Below, in pieces: positions 1 to 8,336 of a stretch of DNA of 64,000 bases (position 1 is the stretch's first letter; each line of letters starts with the position of its first letter). The notes below the pieces were generated by a model. The model searched no databases, had not been told where the DNA came from, and saw nothing but the letters and a program-made list of their open reading frames with translations. The stretch covers positions 46,340 through 110,339 of the forward strand of contig NZ_JBEYUS010000013.1 of the NCBI RefSeq assembly GCF_040643635.1. Reading direction: 5' to 3'. The DNA comes from Saccharopolyspora_C sp040643635. Lineage in GTDB: Bacteria; Actinomycetota; Actinomycetes; Mycobacteriales; Pseudonocardiaceae. Made by a program: the position numbers and the translations under genes.

Positions 1-2
1 CG

Positions 3-284
3 GACCGGCCCACGATGCTCGGGCTGCTGGAGTGCGCCCGCTCGCTGCAGGGCAAACCGGCCCGGCCGCGCGCCGTCGGCGATGCCGGCGACGGGGTGCT
101 CAGCGAGCGGGAACGGGAGGTCGCGGAGCTGGTGCTGTCCGGGCTCACCTACAAGCAGGTCGGCAAGCGGCTGTTCATCTCGGCGAAGACGGTGGAGCAC
201 CACATCGGCCGGATCAAGCAGCGCCTCGGCGCCGCCTCCCGGGAGGACCTGCTGGCCCGGCTCCGCGAGATCCTCGACTCCTGA
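3..284 (+). CDS. LuxR-family transcriptional regulator, C-terminal part (5' end outside the window)
   Basis: The frame is open to the left edge of the window, so the ATG at 15 is probably internal and only the last ~94 codons are visible. The final ~60 residues form a LuxR/FixJ-type helix-turn-helix: LSEREREV opens the domain, and SAKTVEHHIGRIKQRLG is the recognition-helix region typical of this fold. The sensory or receiver part is missing, so the input signal cannot be inferred. The gene runs towards the esterase on the other strand, with a GC-rich hairpin between the two stops. DNA-binding role is secure from the family; targets are unknown. Confidence 0.85.
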   Translation, partial: DRPTMLGLLECARSLQGKPARPRAVGDAGDGVLSEREREVAELVLSGLTYKQVGKRLFISAKTVEHHIGRIKQRLGAASREDLLARLREILDS

Positions 285-301
285 CGAGCACCCGGGTGGA
301 C

Positions 302-327
302 GGCCCACCGGCACGGGCCGGCGGGCC
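302..327. terminator. hairpin between convergent LuxR-type and esterase genes
   Basis: An 11-bp GC-rich stem (302-312 with 317-327, one A/C mismatch) with a 4-nt loop lies between two convergent stop codons. It has no clear T-tract. It probably serves as a bidirectional terminator. Confidence 0.4.
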
Positions 328-343
328 GCTCACCCAGGGCGCG

Positions 344-1417
344 TCAGGTGAGGGCCAGGCCGGCGCGCAGGGTCCCCGAGATCTCGCTCAGCGCCTCGTT
401 GAACCGGGTGCCCACCTGGCGCATGCTGCCGAAACCGTGGATCAGGTCGTCGAAGCGCCGCACCACCACCGGCACGCCCGCTCCGGCGAGCCGCCGCGCG
501 TACTCCTCGCCGTCGTCGCGCAGCGGGTCGAACCCGCTGGTCACCACGTGCGCGGGCGGCAGGCCGCTCAGGTCTTCCGCCAGCAGCACCGACATCCGCA
601 GGTCCGAGCGGTCCACCCCGGCGGGTGCGTACTGGTCGAGGAACCAGGTGATGTCCGCATCGGACAGCAGCAGCCCGCTGCTGAACAGGTCCCGGGAACG
701 CCGCCGCGTCGTCATGTCCAGCGCCGGGTACATCAGCAGCTGGAAGGCCGGCTTCGGGCCCCCGGCCCGCGTCGCGTGGTACGAGACCACCGCGGCCAGG
801 TTGCCGCCCGCGCTGTCCCCGCCGACCGCGATCCGGTCCGGCTCGGTGCCGAGCTCATCGGCGCGTTCCACCGCGTACCGGAACGCGGCCATCGCGTCGT
901 CGAACGCCGCCGGGAACGGGTGTTCCGGGGCGCGCCGGTAGTCCACCGACAGCACCCGGACCCCGGCGGTCTTCGCGAAGTAGCGGCACAGGTCGTCGTG
1001 GCTGTCCAGGTCGCCGATGACCCAGCCGCCGCCGTGGAAGAACACCAGCAGCGGGCTGTGCTCGGTCAGCGCCTGCGGCCGGTACAGCCGGGCCGCGAGC
1101 TCGCCGTCCGGGGTCGGGATGCTGCGCTCGCCGACCGAGACACCGCCCAGCGGCGCCCGTTCCACGAGGGCGGTGGACTCCTCCAGCAGTGCGCGGGAAC
1201 CGGCGGCGTCGCCGGTGGTGAGCTGGGTGCTGCCGGTGAGCGACTGCATCTTCAGCAGCAGCTGCGCGTCGAGCGAGAGCTCCTGGCCGTCGATCCGCCG
1301 CGGTGCTCCCGCGATGAGCCTGCGCAGCGGCCGCGGCAGCGCGAACGCGGCGTGCAACCCGGCGCCGAGCACGTGCGCGCGCATCCGGGGCGGGATCAGT
1401 TCGACGGCTTTCGACAT
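344..1417 (-). CDS. alpha/beta hydrolase, hormone-sensitive-lipase-type esterase
   Basis: 357 residues, a usual length for HSL-family (family IV) carboxylesterases. The oxyanion-hole motif HGGGW is at about 128-132 and the nucleophile elbow GDSAGG has Ser202. A late Asp (GFDPLRDD, near 298) and a late His (HGFGSM, near 328) complete the triad. There is no signal peptide, so the enzyme is probably cytoplasmic. The family hydrolyses short- to medium-chain esters; the natural substrate cannot be read from sequence. It is divergent from the FMN reductase across ~170 bp and appears monocistronic. Confidence 0.88.
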   Translation of the reverse strand: MSKAVELIPPRMRAHVLGAGLHAAFALPRPLRRLIAGAPRRIDGQELSLDAQLLLKMQSLTGSTQLTTGDAAGSRALLEESTALVERAPLGGVSVGERSIPTPDGELAARLYRPQALTEHSPLLVFFHGGGWVIGDLDSHDDLCRYFAKTAGVRVLSVDYRRAPEHPFPAAFDDAMAAFRYAVERADELGTEPDRIAVGGDSAGGNLAAVVSYHATRAGGPKPAFQLLMYPALDMTTRRRSRDLFSSGLLLSDADITWFLDQYAPAGVDRSDLRMSVLLAEDLSGLPPAHVVTSGFDPLRDDGEEYARRLAGAGVPVVVRRFDDLIHGFGSMRQVGTRFNEALSEISGTLRAGLALT

Positions 1418-1584
1418 GGCAAGACCTCCCGAGGACGGACCGTGCCCGGGAGGCTACTAGCAGGTAGTGGTGACCCGGGACACTGCCGTGGACCTTTGAC
1501 TTCGAGTTATCTGGAGGTCGTAGCGTGATCGAGGTCCGGCCACGACCGCAGGACACCGCCGACCCCCGATGAAAGGATCTGAAG

Positions 1585-2145
1585 ATGACCGTGACCGTGG
1601 TGGGAATCGGCGGTTCGGTGCGCCCGGACTCCCAGTCCGAGCGCGCGATGCACGCCGTTCTCGCCGGGGCGCGCGAGGCGGGCGCCGAGGTGCGCGCCAT
1701 CGGGGGCGAGGACCTGGTGCTGCCGTTCTACGACCCGCACTTCACCGACCGCACCGAGGCCGCGCGGGAGCTGGTGGCCGCGTTGCGCGGGGCGGACGGG
1801 GTCGTGCTGGCGTCGCCGGGGTACCACGGCACCATCTCCGGTCTGATCAAGAACGCGCTCGACTACGCGGAGGACCTCCGCGACGACGCGCACCCGTACC
1901 TGGACGGCCGGGCGGTGGGCTGCGTCGGCACCGCGTACGGCTGGCAGGCGGCGGTGACCACGTTGCAGGCGCTGCGCTCGGTGGTGCACTCGCTGCGCGG
2001 CTGGCCGACGCCGCTCGGCGCCGCGGTCAACTCCTCGGAGGCCCGGTTCGAACCGGACGGCTCCTGCTCGGACCCGAAGCTGGGGGGCACGCTGCGCACC
2101 ATCGGCACCCAGCTGGTGGGGTTCGCCGAGCAGCGCCGGGCGTGA
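1585..2145 (+). CDS. NADPH-dependent FMN reductase family protein
   Basis: 186 residues with the flavodoxin-like NADPH-dependent FMN reductase fold. The N-terminal phosphate-binding loop is GIGGSVRPDSQSE (residues ~7-19). The second flavin-contacting segment is SPGYHGTISGLIKNALDY near residue 77. Family members reduce FMN or quinones with NAD(P)H, and some serve monooxygenases as flavin reductase. The ATG is preceded by an AAGGA ribosome site. Dps follows 77 bp downstream on the same strand, so the two could be co-expressed in oxidative stress; that link is inference from position only. Confidence 0.85.
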   Translation: MTVTVVGIGGSVRPDSQSERAMHAVLAGAREAGAEVRAIGGEDLVLPFYDPHFTDRTEAARELVAALRGADGVVLASPGYHGTISGLIKNALDYAEDLRDDAHPYLDGRAVGCVGTAYGWQAAVTTLQALRSVVHSLRGWPTPLGAAVNSSEARFEPDGSCSDPKLGGTLRTIGTQLVGFAEQRRA

Positions 2146-2222
2146 TTACCGGGCGGTCCCGCCGGGTAGCCGTCGGGGGACATACCCGAACCGACTGCGC
2201 ACCCGGTGCGAGGAGGTACGCG

Positions 2223-2711
2223 ATGACCGCCACCAAGTCCCCGATCTCCAGCCCGCTCGGCGACTCCGAACAGGACATCACCGGCAAGGCCTTGCAGGGG
2301 ACCTTGCTGGACATGATCGACCTGCACCTCGTGGCGAAGCAGGCCCACTGGAACGTCGTCGGCCGGTTCTTCCGGGACGTGCACCTCCAGCTGGACGAGC
2401 TGGTCTCGGTGGCGCGCGGCTTCGCCGACGACGTCGCCGAACGCGCGGCCGCGCTGGGCATCTCGCCGGACGGCCGGGCCGCGACGGTGGCCGAGGCGTC
2501 CGGGGTGCCGCGGTTCGAATCCGGCTGGCGCAGCGACAAGGAGGTCATCACCGCCATCGTCGACGCGCTCGCCGTGGTGATCCGCAGGCTGCGCGGCCGG
2601 ATCGACGAGACCGACAAGACGGATCTGGTGAGCCAGGACCTGCTGATCGCCATCGCGCAGGAACTGGAGAAGTCCCACTGGATGTGGCAGGCCCAGCTCG
2701 CGGAGTCCTGA
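2223..2711 (+). CDS. dps: Dps-family DNA-binding ferritin-like protein
   Basis: 162 residues, normal for Dps. The ferroxidase region is visible: AHWNVVG around residue 42, then DVHLQLDEL with His54 and Asp58, the conserved ligand spacing. Dps dodecamers oxidise and store iron and shield DNA from peroxide. The start is fixed by GAGGAGG nine nt before the ATG; the frame continues upstream but without such a site. The N-terminal tail is short with two lysines, so DNA binding by the tail is possible but not certain. The gene ends just before a palindromic repeat element that separates it from convergent dnaE2. Confidence 0.92.
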   Translation: MTATKSPISSPLGDSEQDITGKALQGTLLDMIDLHLVAKQAHWNVVGRFFRDVHLQLDELVSVARGFADDVAERAAALGISPDGRAATVAEASGVPRFESGWRSDKEVITAIVDALAVVIRRLRGRIDETDKTDLVSQDLLIAIAQELEKSHWMWQAQLAES

Positions 2712-2809
2712 CCACCCACCCCAAAGCCCGGCCCGGCGTCCGCTCGAACAGACCGGCCGCCGGGCCGAACCACGTCACGCCGAAGCCGCCCAACCCGCCC
2801 GCCGTCTTG

Positions 2810-2960
2810 TCAGCGGCGAAGCCGCTGAGCGGAGACCACGCACGCAGCAGGACCACCCGCGGGTTCTCAGCGGGATTCTCGCGAGGACAGCGTTTTCGCC
2901 TGTGGCGGAGCCACCGGTGAAAACGATCCCGCAGCGAGAATCCCGCTGAGGTTCCGCCAC
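2810..2960. repeat. dispersed palindromic element, copy A
   Basis: This ~150-bp segment reappears, inverted, at 14231-14470. It has two modules. A 19-nt mini-hairpin lies at 2810-2828 (TCAGCGGC..GCCGCTGA). A large nested hairpin follows: a 17-bp perfect outer stem (2866-2882 with 2934-2950) encloses CGTTTTC/GAAAACG and GTGGC/GCCAC inner stems. It sits between the convergent ends of dps and dnaE2 and may also terminate them. No ORF is carried. Compared with copy B the stem differs at three base pairs, each compensated on the other arm. Confidence 0.85.
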
Positions 2961-2997
2961 CCCAGTGCTGCGCAGCAGAAGCGAGGCACCAGACGAG

Positions 2998-5900
2998 TCA
3001 GCAGAAGTCGCGGGATGTCGATGGGACCCGCATGTCGAGTCGCTGCAAGCGGTCCGCCCGCAGGTTCACCACCCCCTCGGAGCGCTCCACCGTGCCGCGC
3101 ACCAGCAGCGCCGCGCTGCCCCGCGCCACCGACCGGTAGCGCGCCCACAGGCCCGGCGAGCACACCACGTTGACCATCCCCGTCTCGTCCTCCAGGTTCA
3201 GGAACGTGATGCCGCCCGCCGTCGCCGGACGCTGCCGGTGCGTCACCGCGCCGCCCACCAGCACCCGCTCCCCGTGCGCCACCTCGGACAACCCGGCCGC
3301 CGGAACCGCGCCCCAGCCGTCCAGCCGGGACCGCACGAACTGCACCGGGAAGCTGTCCGGCGACACGCCCGTCGCCCACACGTCCGCCGCGGCCAGCTCC
3401 ACCCCGTCCATCCCCGGCAGCACCGGCGGCGCCGCCGCCGACACCGTGGTGCCCGGCAACCGATCCGGCCGGTCCGCCGCCGCGGCGGCCGCGTTCCACA
3501 GCGCCTCCCGGCGGGACAGGCCGAAGCAGCCGAACGCGCCCGCCGTCGCCAACGCCTCCATCTGCGGCGCGGACAGGCCCACCCGCCGCGCCACGTCCGG
3601 CAGGTCCGCGAACGGGCCGTGCTCGGCCCGCTCCGCCACCAGCCGCTCCGCGGCGCCCTCGCCGACGGTGCGCACCGATGCCACGCCCAGCCGCACCGCC
3701 TGCCCGCCGTCCGAGCGCTCGTCCGGCTCCAGGTCCGCCCGCACCCGGCTCGCGTTGACGTCCGGGCCGAGCACCCGCACCCCGTGCCTGCGCGCGTCCG
3801 CGGCCAGCGACTGGGGCGAGTAGAAGCCCATCGGCTGCGCCTTCAGCAGCGCCGCGCAGAACGCCGCCGGGTAGTAGCGCTTGAACCAGGCGCTGGCGAA
3901 CACCAGCAGCGCGAAGCTCAACGCGTGGCTCTCCGGGAACCCGTAGTTCGCGAACGCCAGCAGCCGCGCGTACACCCGCTCCGCCAGCTCCTCGCCGATG
4001 CCGTTCGCCGCCATGCCCGCGAACAGCCGGTCCCGCAGCCGCCGCATCCGCTCCCCCGAGCGCTTCGCGCCCATCGCCCGGCGCAGCTCGTCGGCCTCCG
4101 CGGGCGAGAAGCCCGCGACGTCCACCGCCAGCTGCATCAGCTGCTCCTGGAACAGCGGGACGCCCAGCGTCTTCGCCAGCGCCCCCGCCATCAGCGGGTG
4201 CTCGTAGTCCCACTCCTCCAGCCCGTTGCGGCGGCGGATGTACGGGTGCACCGAGCCGCCCTGGATGGGGCCGGGGCGGATCAGCGCCACCTCCACCACC
4301 AGGTCGTAGAACTCGCGCGGCTTCAACCGCGGCAGCGTCGCCAGCTGCGCGCGGCTCTCCACCTGGAACACGCCGATCGCGTCGGCGCGGCGCAGCATCT
4401 CGTACACCGCGTCGTCGGCCAGGTCCAGCTCGCCCAGGTCCACCCGGCGGCCGTGGTGCTCGGCGACCAGGTCGATCGCGTAGTGCAGCGCCGAGAGCAT
4501 GCCCAGCCCCAGCAGGTCGAACTTCACCAGCCCCGCGGCGGCGCAGTCGTCCTTGTCCCACTGCAGCACCGTGCGACCCGGCATCCGCGCCCACTCCACC
4601 GGGCACACCTCGCTCACCGGCCGGTCGCACAGCACCATGCCGCCGGAGTGGATGCCCAGGTGGCGGGGGAAGCCGAGCAGCTCGTCCGCCAGTTCCCGCA
4701 CCTGCGCCGGGATCTCCTCGTCGGCGGGGATCTCGTGCCAGGACTCCACCCGCTTGCTCCACGCGTCCTGCTGCCCCGGCGAGTGGCCGAGCGCCCGCGC
4801 CACGTCCCGCACCGCCGACTTCGGGCGGTACGAGATCACGTTCGCCACCTGCGCGGCGTGCGTGCGGCCGTGCAGGCCGTACACGTACTGGATGACCTCT
4901 TCGCGGCGGTCCGACTCGATGTCCAGGTCGATGTCCGGCGGCCCGTCCCGTTCCGGGGCGAGGAACCGCTCGAACAGCAGCTCGTAGCGCACCGGGTCCG
5001 CGTTCGTGATCCGCAGCGCGAAGCACACCGCCGAGTTCGCCGCCGAACCCCGGCCCTGGCACAAGATGTCCTGCTCCCGGCAGAACCGCACGATGTCGTG
5101 CACCACCAGGAAGTAGCCGGGGAAGCCGAGCCGTTCGATCACCGCCAGCTCGTGCTCCAGCTGCCGGTACGCGGCCGGGTTCCGCTCCGGCGGGCCGTAG
5201 CGGTCCAGCGCGCCCCGCATCGTCAGCTCCCGCAGGTGCTGCGCCTCGGTGCGGCCCGGTGGCACGTCGAACGGCGGCAGCCGCGGCGCCACCAGGCGCA
5301 GGTCGAACGCGCACTCCCGGCCCAGCTCGGCGGCCGCGGCCACCACCCCCGGGTAGCGGGCGAACCGGCGCGCCATCTCGGCGCCGGACCGCAGGTGCGC
5401 GCCCGCCGACGGCGGCAGCCAGCCGTCCAGCTCGTCCAGGCTGCTGCGGGCCCGGATCGCCGCCAGCACCGCGGCGATCCGCTCCCGGTCCGGTGCGGGC
5501 AGGTGCGCCGCCGTGGACGCCACGGCCCGCAGTCCGCGGCTGCGCGCCAGCTCGTACAAGTCGTCGTTGCGCACCGAGTCCTCCGGCAGCCCGTGGTCGG
5601 TGAGCTCCACGGCCACGTTCTCCGCGCCGAACAGCGCCACCAGCCGGTCCAGTTCCGCGGCGGCCGCAGACGTCCCGCCCTCGGTCCACGCCGCGCGCAC
5701 CGCGCCCTTGCGGCAGCCGGTCAGCACCAGCCAGTGCCCGTCGGCCTCCGCCGCCAGCTCCGCCAGGTCGTAGTGCGGGCGGCCCTTCTCCCCGCCGCGC
5801 AGCTGCGCGGTGGTGATCGCCCGGCACAACCTGCGGTAGCCCTCCGGGCCGCGGGCCAGCACCAGCAGGTGCCGGTCCGGCGGGTCCGGCTCGCCGGTGC

Positions 5901-6303
5901 GGGCGGAGGCCCGGCCACCGTCGCCGCCCAGGCCCAGTTCGGCGCCGAAGAGGGTGCGCACGCCGTGCTCGGCGGCGGCCTCCGCGAAGCGCACCACCCC
6001 GTACATGCCGTCGTGGTCGGTCAGCGCCACCGCTTCCAGGCCGAGGCGGGCCGCTTCGGCGACCAGCTCCTCCGGGTGGCCCGCGCCGTCCAGAAAGCTG
6101 AAGTGCGAGTGCGCGTGCAGCTCCGCGTAGGGGACGTCGGCGGGCGCGGGCGCGCCCCCGCCCCGGTAGGGCGCGCGGGTCCGGGTCCAGGCGGGGCTGT
6201 CGCCGCCGTCGCCGGGATACCGCTCGTCGCGCGGCAGGTTCCCGTTGCCGGACAACGCTTTTTCCAGCTCCGACCAGGTCTGCGGCGGGTTGAACCAGTT
6301 CAC
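2998..6303 (-). CDS. dnaE2: error-prone DNA polymerase III alpha subunit DnaE2 (mutasome)
   Basis: 1101 residues from a GTG at 6303 whose last two bases belong to the imuB stop (GTGA overlap), so the two are translationally coupled. An N-terminal PHP domain starts with ELHAHSHFSFLDG and has LTDHDGMYG. The polymerase active site reads PDIDLDIES. The C-terminal OB-like region has FLNLEDETG. DnaE2 is the translesion polymerase of the ImuA'/ImuB/DnaE2 system that causes damage-induced mutagenesis. In M. tuberculosis dnaE2 lies away from imuA'-imuB, whereas here all three form one operon. A frame reading upstream past 6303 only covers imuB out of frame. The gene ends at the palindromic element, copy A. 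Confidence 0.95.
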   Translation of the reverse strand: MNWFNPPQTWSELEKALSGNGNLPRDERYPGDGGDSPAWTRTRAPYRGGGAPAPADVPYAELHAHSHFSFLDGAGHPEELVAEAARLGLEAVALTDHDGMYGVVRFAEAAAEHGVRTLFGAELGLGGDGGRASARTGEPDPPDRHLLVLARGPEGYRRLCRAITTAQLRGGEKGRPHYDLAELAAEADGHWLVLTGCRKGAVRAAWTEGGTSAAAAELDRLVALFGAENVAVELTDHGLPEDSVRNDDLYELARSRGLRAVASTAAHLPAPDRERIAAVLAAIRARSSLDELDGWLPPSAGAHLRSGAEMARRFARYPGVVAAAAELGRECAFDLRLVAPRLPPFDVPPGRTEAQHLRELTMRGALDRYGPPERNPAAYRQLEHELAVIERLGFPGYFLVVHDIVRFCREQDILCQGRGSAANSAVCFALRITNADPVRYELLFERFLAPERDGPPDIDLDIESDRREEVIQYVYGLHGRTHAAQVANVISYRPKSAVRDVARALGHSPGQQDAWSKRVESWHEIPADEEIPAQVRELADELLGFPRHLGIHSGGMVLCDRPVSEVCPVEWARMPGRTVLQWDKDDCAAAGLVKFDLLGLGMLSALHYAIDLVAEHHGRRVDLGELDLADDAVYEMLRRADAIGVFQVESRAQLATLPRLKPREFYDLVVEVALIRPGPIQGGSVHPYIRRRNGLEEWDYEHPLMAGALAKTLGVPLFQEQLMQLAVDVAGFSPAEADELRRAMGAKRSGERMRRLRDRLFAGMAANGIGEELAERVYARLLAFANYGFPESHALSFALLVFASAWFKRYYPAAFCAALLKAQPMGFYSPQSLAADARRHGVRVLGPDVNASRVRADLEPDERSDGGQAVRLGVASVRTVGEGAAERLVAERAEHGPFADLPDVARRVGLSAPQMEALATAGAFGCFGLSRREALWNAAAAAADRPDRLPGTTVSAAAPPVLPGMDGVELAAADVWATGVSPDSFPVQFVRSRLDGWGAVPAAGLSEVAHGERVLVGGAVTHRQRPATAGGITFLNLEDETGMVNVVCSPGLWARYRSVARGSAALLVRGTVERSEGVVNLRADRLQRLDMRVPSTSRDFC

Positions 6304-8336
6304 CGGTACACCCCCTGCACCCACCAGGCGGCGTTCTCGTGCACCAGCAGCAACGCCACCTCGCCCGGGTCGTCGTGGTCTTGGCCGTCGGGCCGGCTCT
6401 GCCGGTCCTGCCGGTCCTGCCGGTCGGGCCGATCTTGTCGGTCGTGCCGGTCGTGCCGGTCGTGTCGGTCGTGCCGGTCGTGTCGGTCGTGCCGGTCGTG
6501 CCGGTCGTGCCGGTCCTGCCGGTCCTGCCGGTCCTGCCGGTCGGGCCGATCTTGGCAGTCGGTCCGGTTTTGGTGGTCGCGCTGGTTTCGGCGGTCGCGC
6601 CGGCTTCGCCGGTCGGGTGGGTCTTGGCGGTCGGGCCGGTCTCGGTGGTTTCGGTGGTCGCGCCGGCTTCGCCGGTCGCGCAGGTCGGTTCGGGGCTCGT
6701 CCGGTCCGGTCTCCGGAGCGAGGACCACCTGCAGGCGCGCGAGCAGCGGCGAGGTCTCTCCCGCGGGGCCGGTGCTCCCGGCGGGTCCGGAACCTCCCGC
6801 AGGCCCGGAGCCCTGGTCCCACCAGCGTTCCCGCAGCGGCCACGGCCCGGCCCAGCCGACGACCTCCCGGCCGCGGCCGTGCACCAGCACCCGCCGCGGC
6901 GGTGCGGTCAGCTCCGCCCTGGCGGTGAGCCGCACCGGTTCGCCGGACGCGTCGAGCACCGTCGCCGGCCACGGCCGTTCGGGCAGCACCGACGGGGACG
7001 GCGCCGGTACCCGCCCCGGCCACGGCCGGTCCGGTTCCAGCCGCGGGTGGCGTTCCGCGCCCCACGGCACCAGGGTCACGCGGTCCCGCGCGTCGCGGCC
7101 GCCGGAGGGCACGCCCACCAGCACCCGGTCCGGCCCGAGCAGCCCTTGCACGCGCACGAACGCGCGTCCCGCGCGGGCGTCGGCGGCGCCGGTCGCCGAG
7201 TGCACCAGGTCCAGCTGGAGGCCGCCCGCGCCCACGACCTCCTCCGGGGACAGCGCCAGCACCGCCACCCCCGAGGTGGGGCGCGGTTCCCGTGCTCGGG
7301 CGCTGAGCCAGCCGTCGAGCTGCCAGCGCACCCGGTCCACGGTGTCGGCCGGGGTCAGCGGTTCCGCGCACCGCCACACCCGGTGCAGTTCTTCGCCGTG
7401 CTCGGTCCGCGCGGCGATGCCGAGCCGCGTGCAGGCGACGCCGCGGTCCGCGAGCAGCCGGTGCAGCCGTTCGGCCAGCGCTCGCGCCGCGAACGCCGCG
7501 GCGTCCACCCGGTCGACCGGCGGGTCCAGCTGCTCGGTGACCGTCAGTTCCGGTGCCGGGCGGCGCCGGTCCGGCGGGCGTTCCTCGGCGCCGCGGGCGG
7601 AGCGCTGCGCCAGCAGCGCGTCGGAGCCGAAGCGGGTGGTGAGGTCGCCGGGAGTCAGCGCGGCGAACTCGCCGAGCGTGCGGATTCCCAGGCGCCGCAA
7701 CAGGTCCACCAGTTCCGCGCGGTTCGCGGTGAGCCGCTGCGCGGGCTGGTCGATCTCGCCGATGCCGAGCGGAGCGAGGAATTCCCCGCTCCCACCCGGT
7801 GGCACCAGCACGCCGCGCCGGGCCGCGAGCACCCCGGCGAACAGGCCGTCGGCCGCGCCCACCTGGCATTCCACCCCGGCCTGCGCGGCGACCTGGTCGA
7901 CGAGCCGTTCCGCGGCGGCCTCCTCCGAACCGAAGTAGCGGGCGGGGCCGCGGGCCGGCACCGCGACCAGTCCCGGGCGCACCACCTCCACGCCGGGGGT
8001 GAGCTGTTCGATCGCGGCCACCACCGGCTCGAACAACCGCGCGTCCCGCGCCGGGTCGTGCTCGGACACCACGAGCTCCGGGCACCGGCCCTGCGCTTCC
8101 CGGCGCCGCATCCCGCGCCGGACCCCGGCGTCCCGGGCGGTCGCCGAGCAGGCCAGCACCCGGTTCGCGCTGAACACGGCAGCGGGTGCCAGCGGGTCGA
8201 GGTCGTCGGCGCGGGAGGCCGCCACCACCGGCCAGTCCGGACACCACACCAGGAACCGCCGCACCGCGGAGCCGTGCCCCGCGTCCGGAGCCGCGTCCGG
8301 CTCGGGCGAGCTGGGGCGGGTGCGGTCAGCAGGCAT
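6300..8336 (-). CDS. imuB: ImuB, Y-family-like translesion accessory protein with a repeat insertion
   Basis: 678 residues from ATG 8336, which lies inside the end of imuA'. The N-terminus FLVWCPDWPVVAA is the Y-family palm start but without the usual DxDxFF acidic pair, as in known ImuB proteins that lack polymerase activity and bridge DnaE2 to the beta clamp. QLDLVH near residue 380 sits where the clamp-binding motif QLPLWG lies in the mycobacterial protein. Residues ~545-650 are an Arg/Asp/His/Gln tract encoded by 9-bp repeats. It lies just before the terminal VALLLVHENAAWWVQGVYR, so a conserved C-terminal module is split. An extra upstream 40 residues in frame are low-complexity and were left out. 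Confidence 0.92.
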   Translation of the reverse strand: MPADRTRPSSPEPDAAPDAGHGSAVRRFLVWCPDWPVVAASRADDLDPLAPAAVFSANRVLACSATARDAGVRRGMRRREAQGRCPELVVSEHDPARDARLFEPVVAAIEQLTPGVEVVRPGLVAVPARGPARYFGSEEAAAERLVDQVAAQAGVECQVGAADGLFAGVLAARRGVLVPPGGSGEFLAPLGIGEIDQPAQRLTANRAELVDLLRRLGIRTLGEFAALTPGDLTTRFGSDALLAQRSARGAEERPPDRRRPAPELTVTEQLDPPVDRVDAAAFAARALAERLHRLLADRGVACTRLGIAARTEHGEELHRVWRCAEPLTPADTVDRVRWQLDGWLSARAREPRPTSGVAVLALSPEEVVGAGGLQLDLVHSATGAADARAGRAFVRVQGLLGPDRVLVGVPSGGRDARDRVTLVPWGAERHPRLEPDRPWPGRVPAPSPSVLPERPWPATVLDASGEPVRLTARAELTAPPRRVLVHGRGREVVGWAGPWPLRERWWDQGSGPAGGSGPAGSTGPAGETSPLLARLQVVLAPETGPDEPRTDLRDRRSRRDHRNHRDRPDRQDPPDRRSRRDRRNQRDHQNRTDCQDRPDRQDRQDRQDRHDRHDRHDRHDRHDRHDRHDRHDRQDRPDRQDRQDRQSRPDGQDHDDPGEVALLLVHENAAWWVQGVYR
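6402..6548. repeat. 9-bp tandem repeats inside imuB
   Basis: About 16 copies of a 9-bp unit (CGGTCSTGC with variants, + strand) lie in frame and encode repeated Asp-Arg-His or Asp-Arg-Gln on the minus strand. Degenerate units extend to about 6700. The near identity of the central copies suggests recent slippage expansion. Confidence 0.9.

Noticed and set aside
2965..7938. Very long plus-strand open frame opposite dnaE2 and imuB
   Set aside because: Arg/His/Pro-rich translation without domains; an artefact of high GC opposite well-recognised genes.
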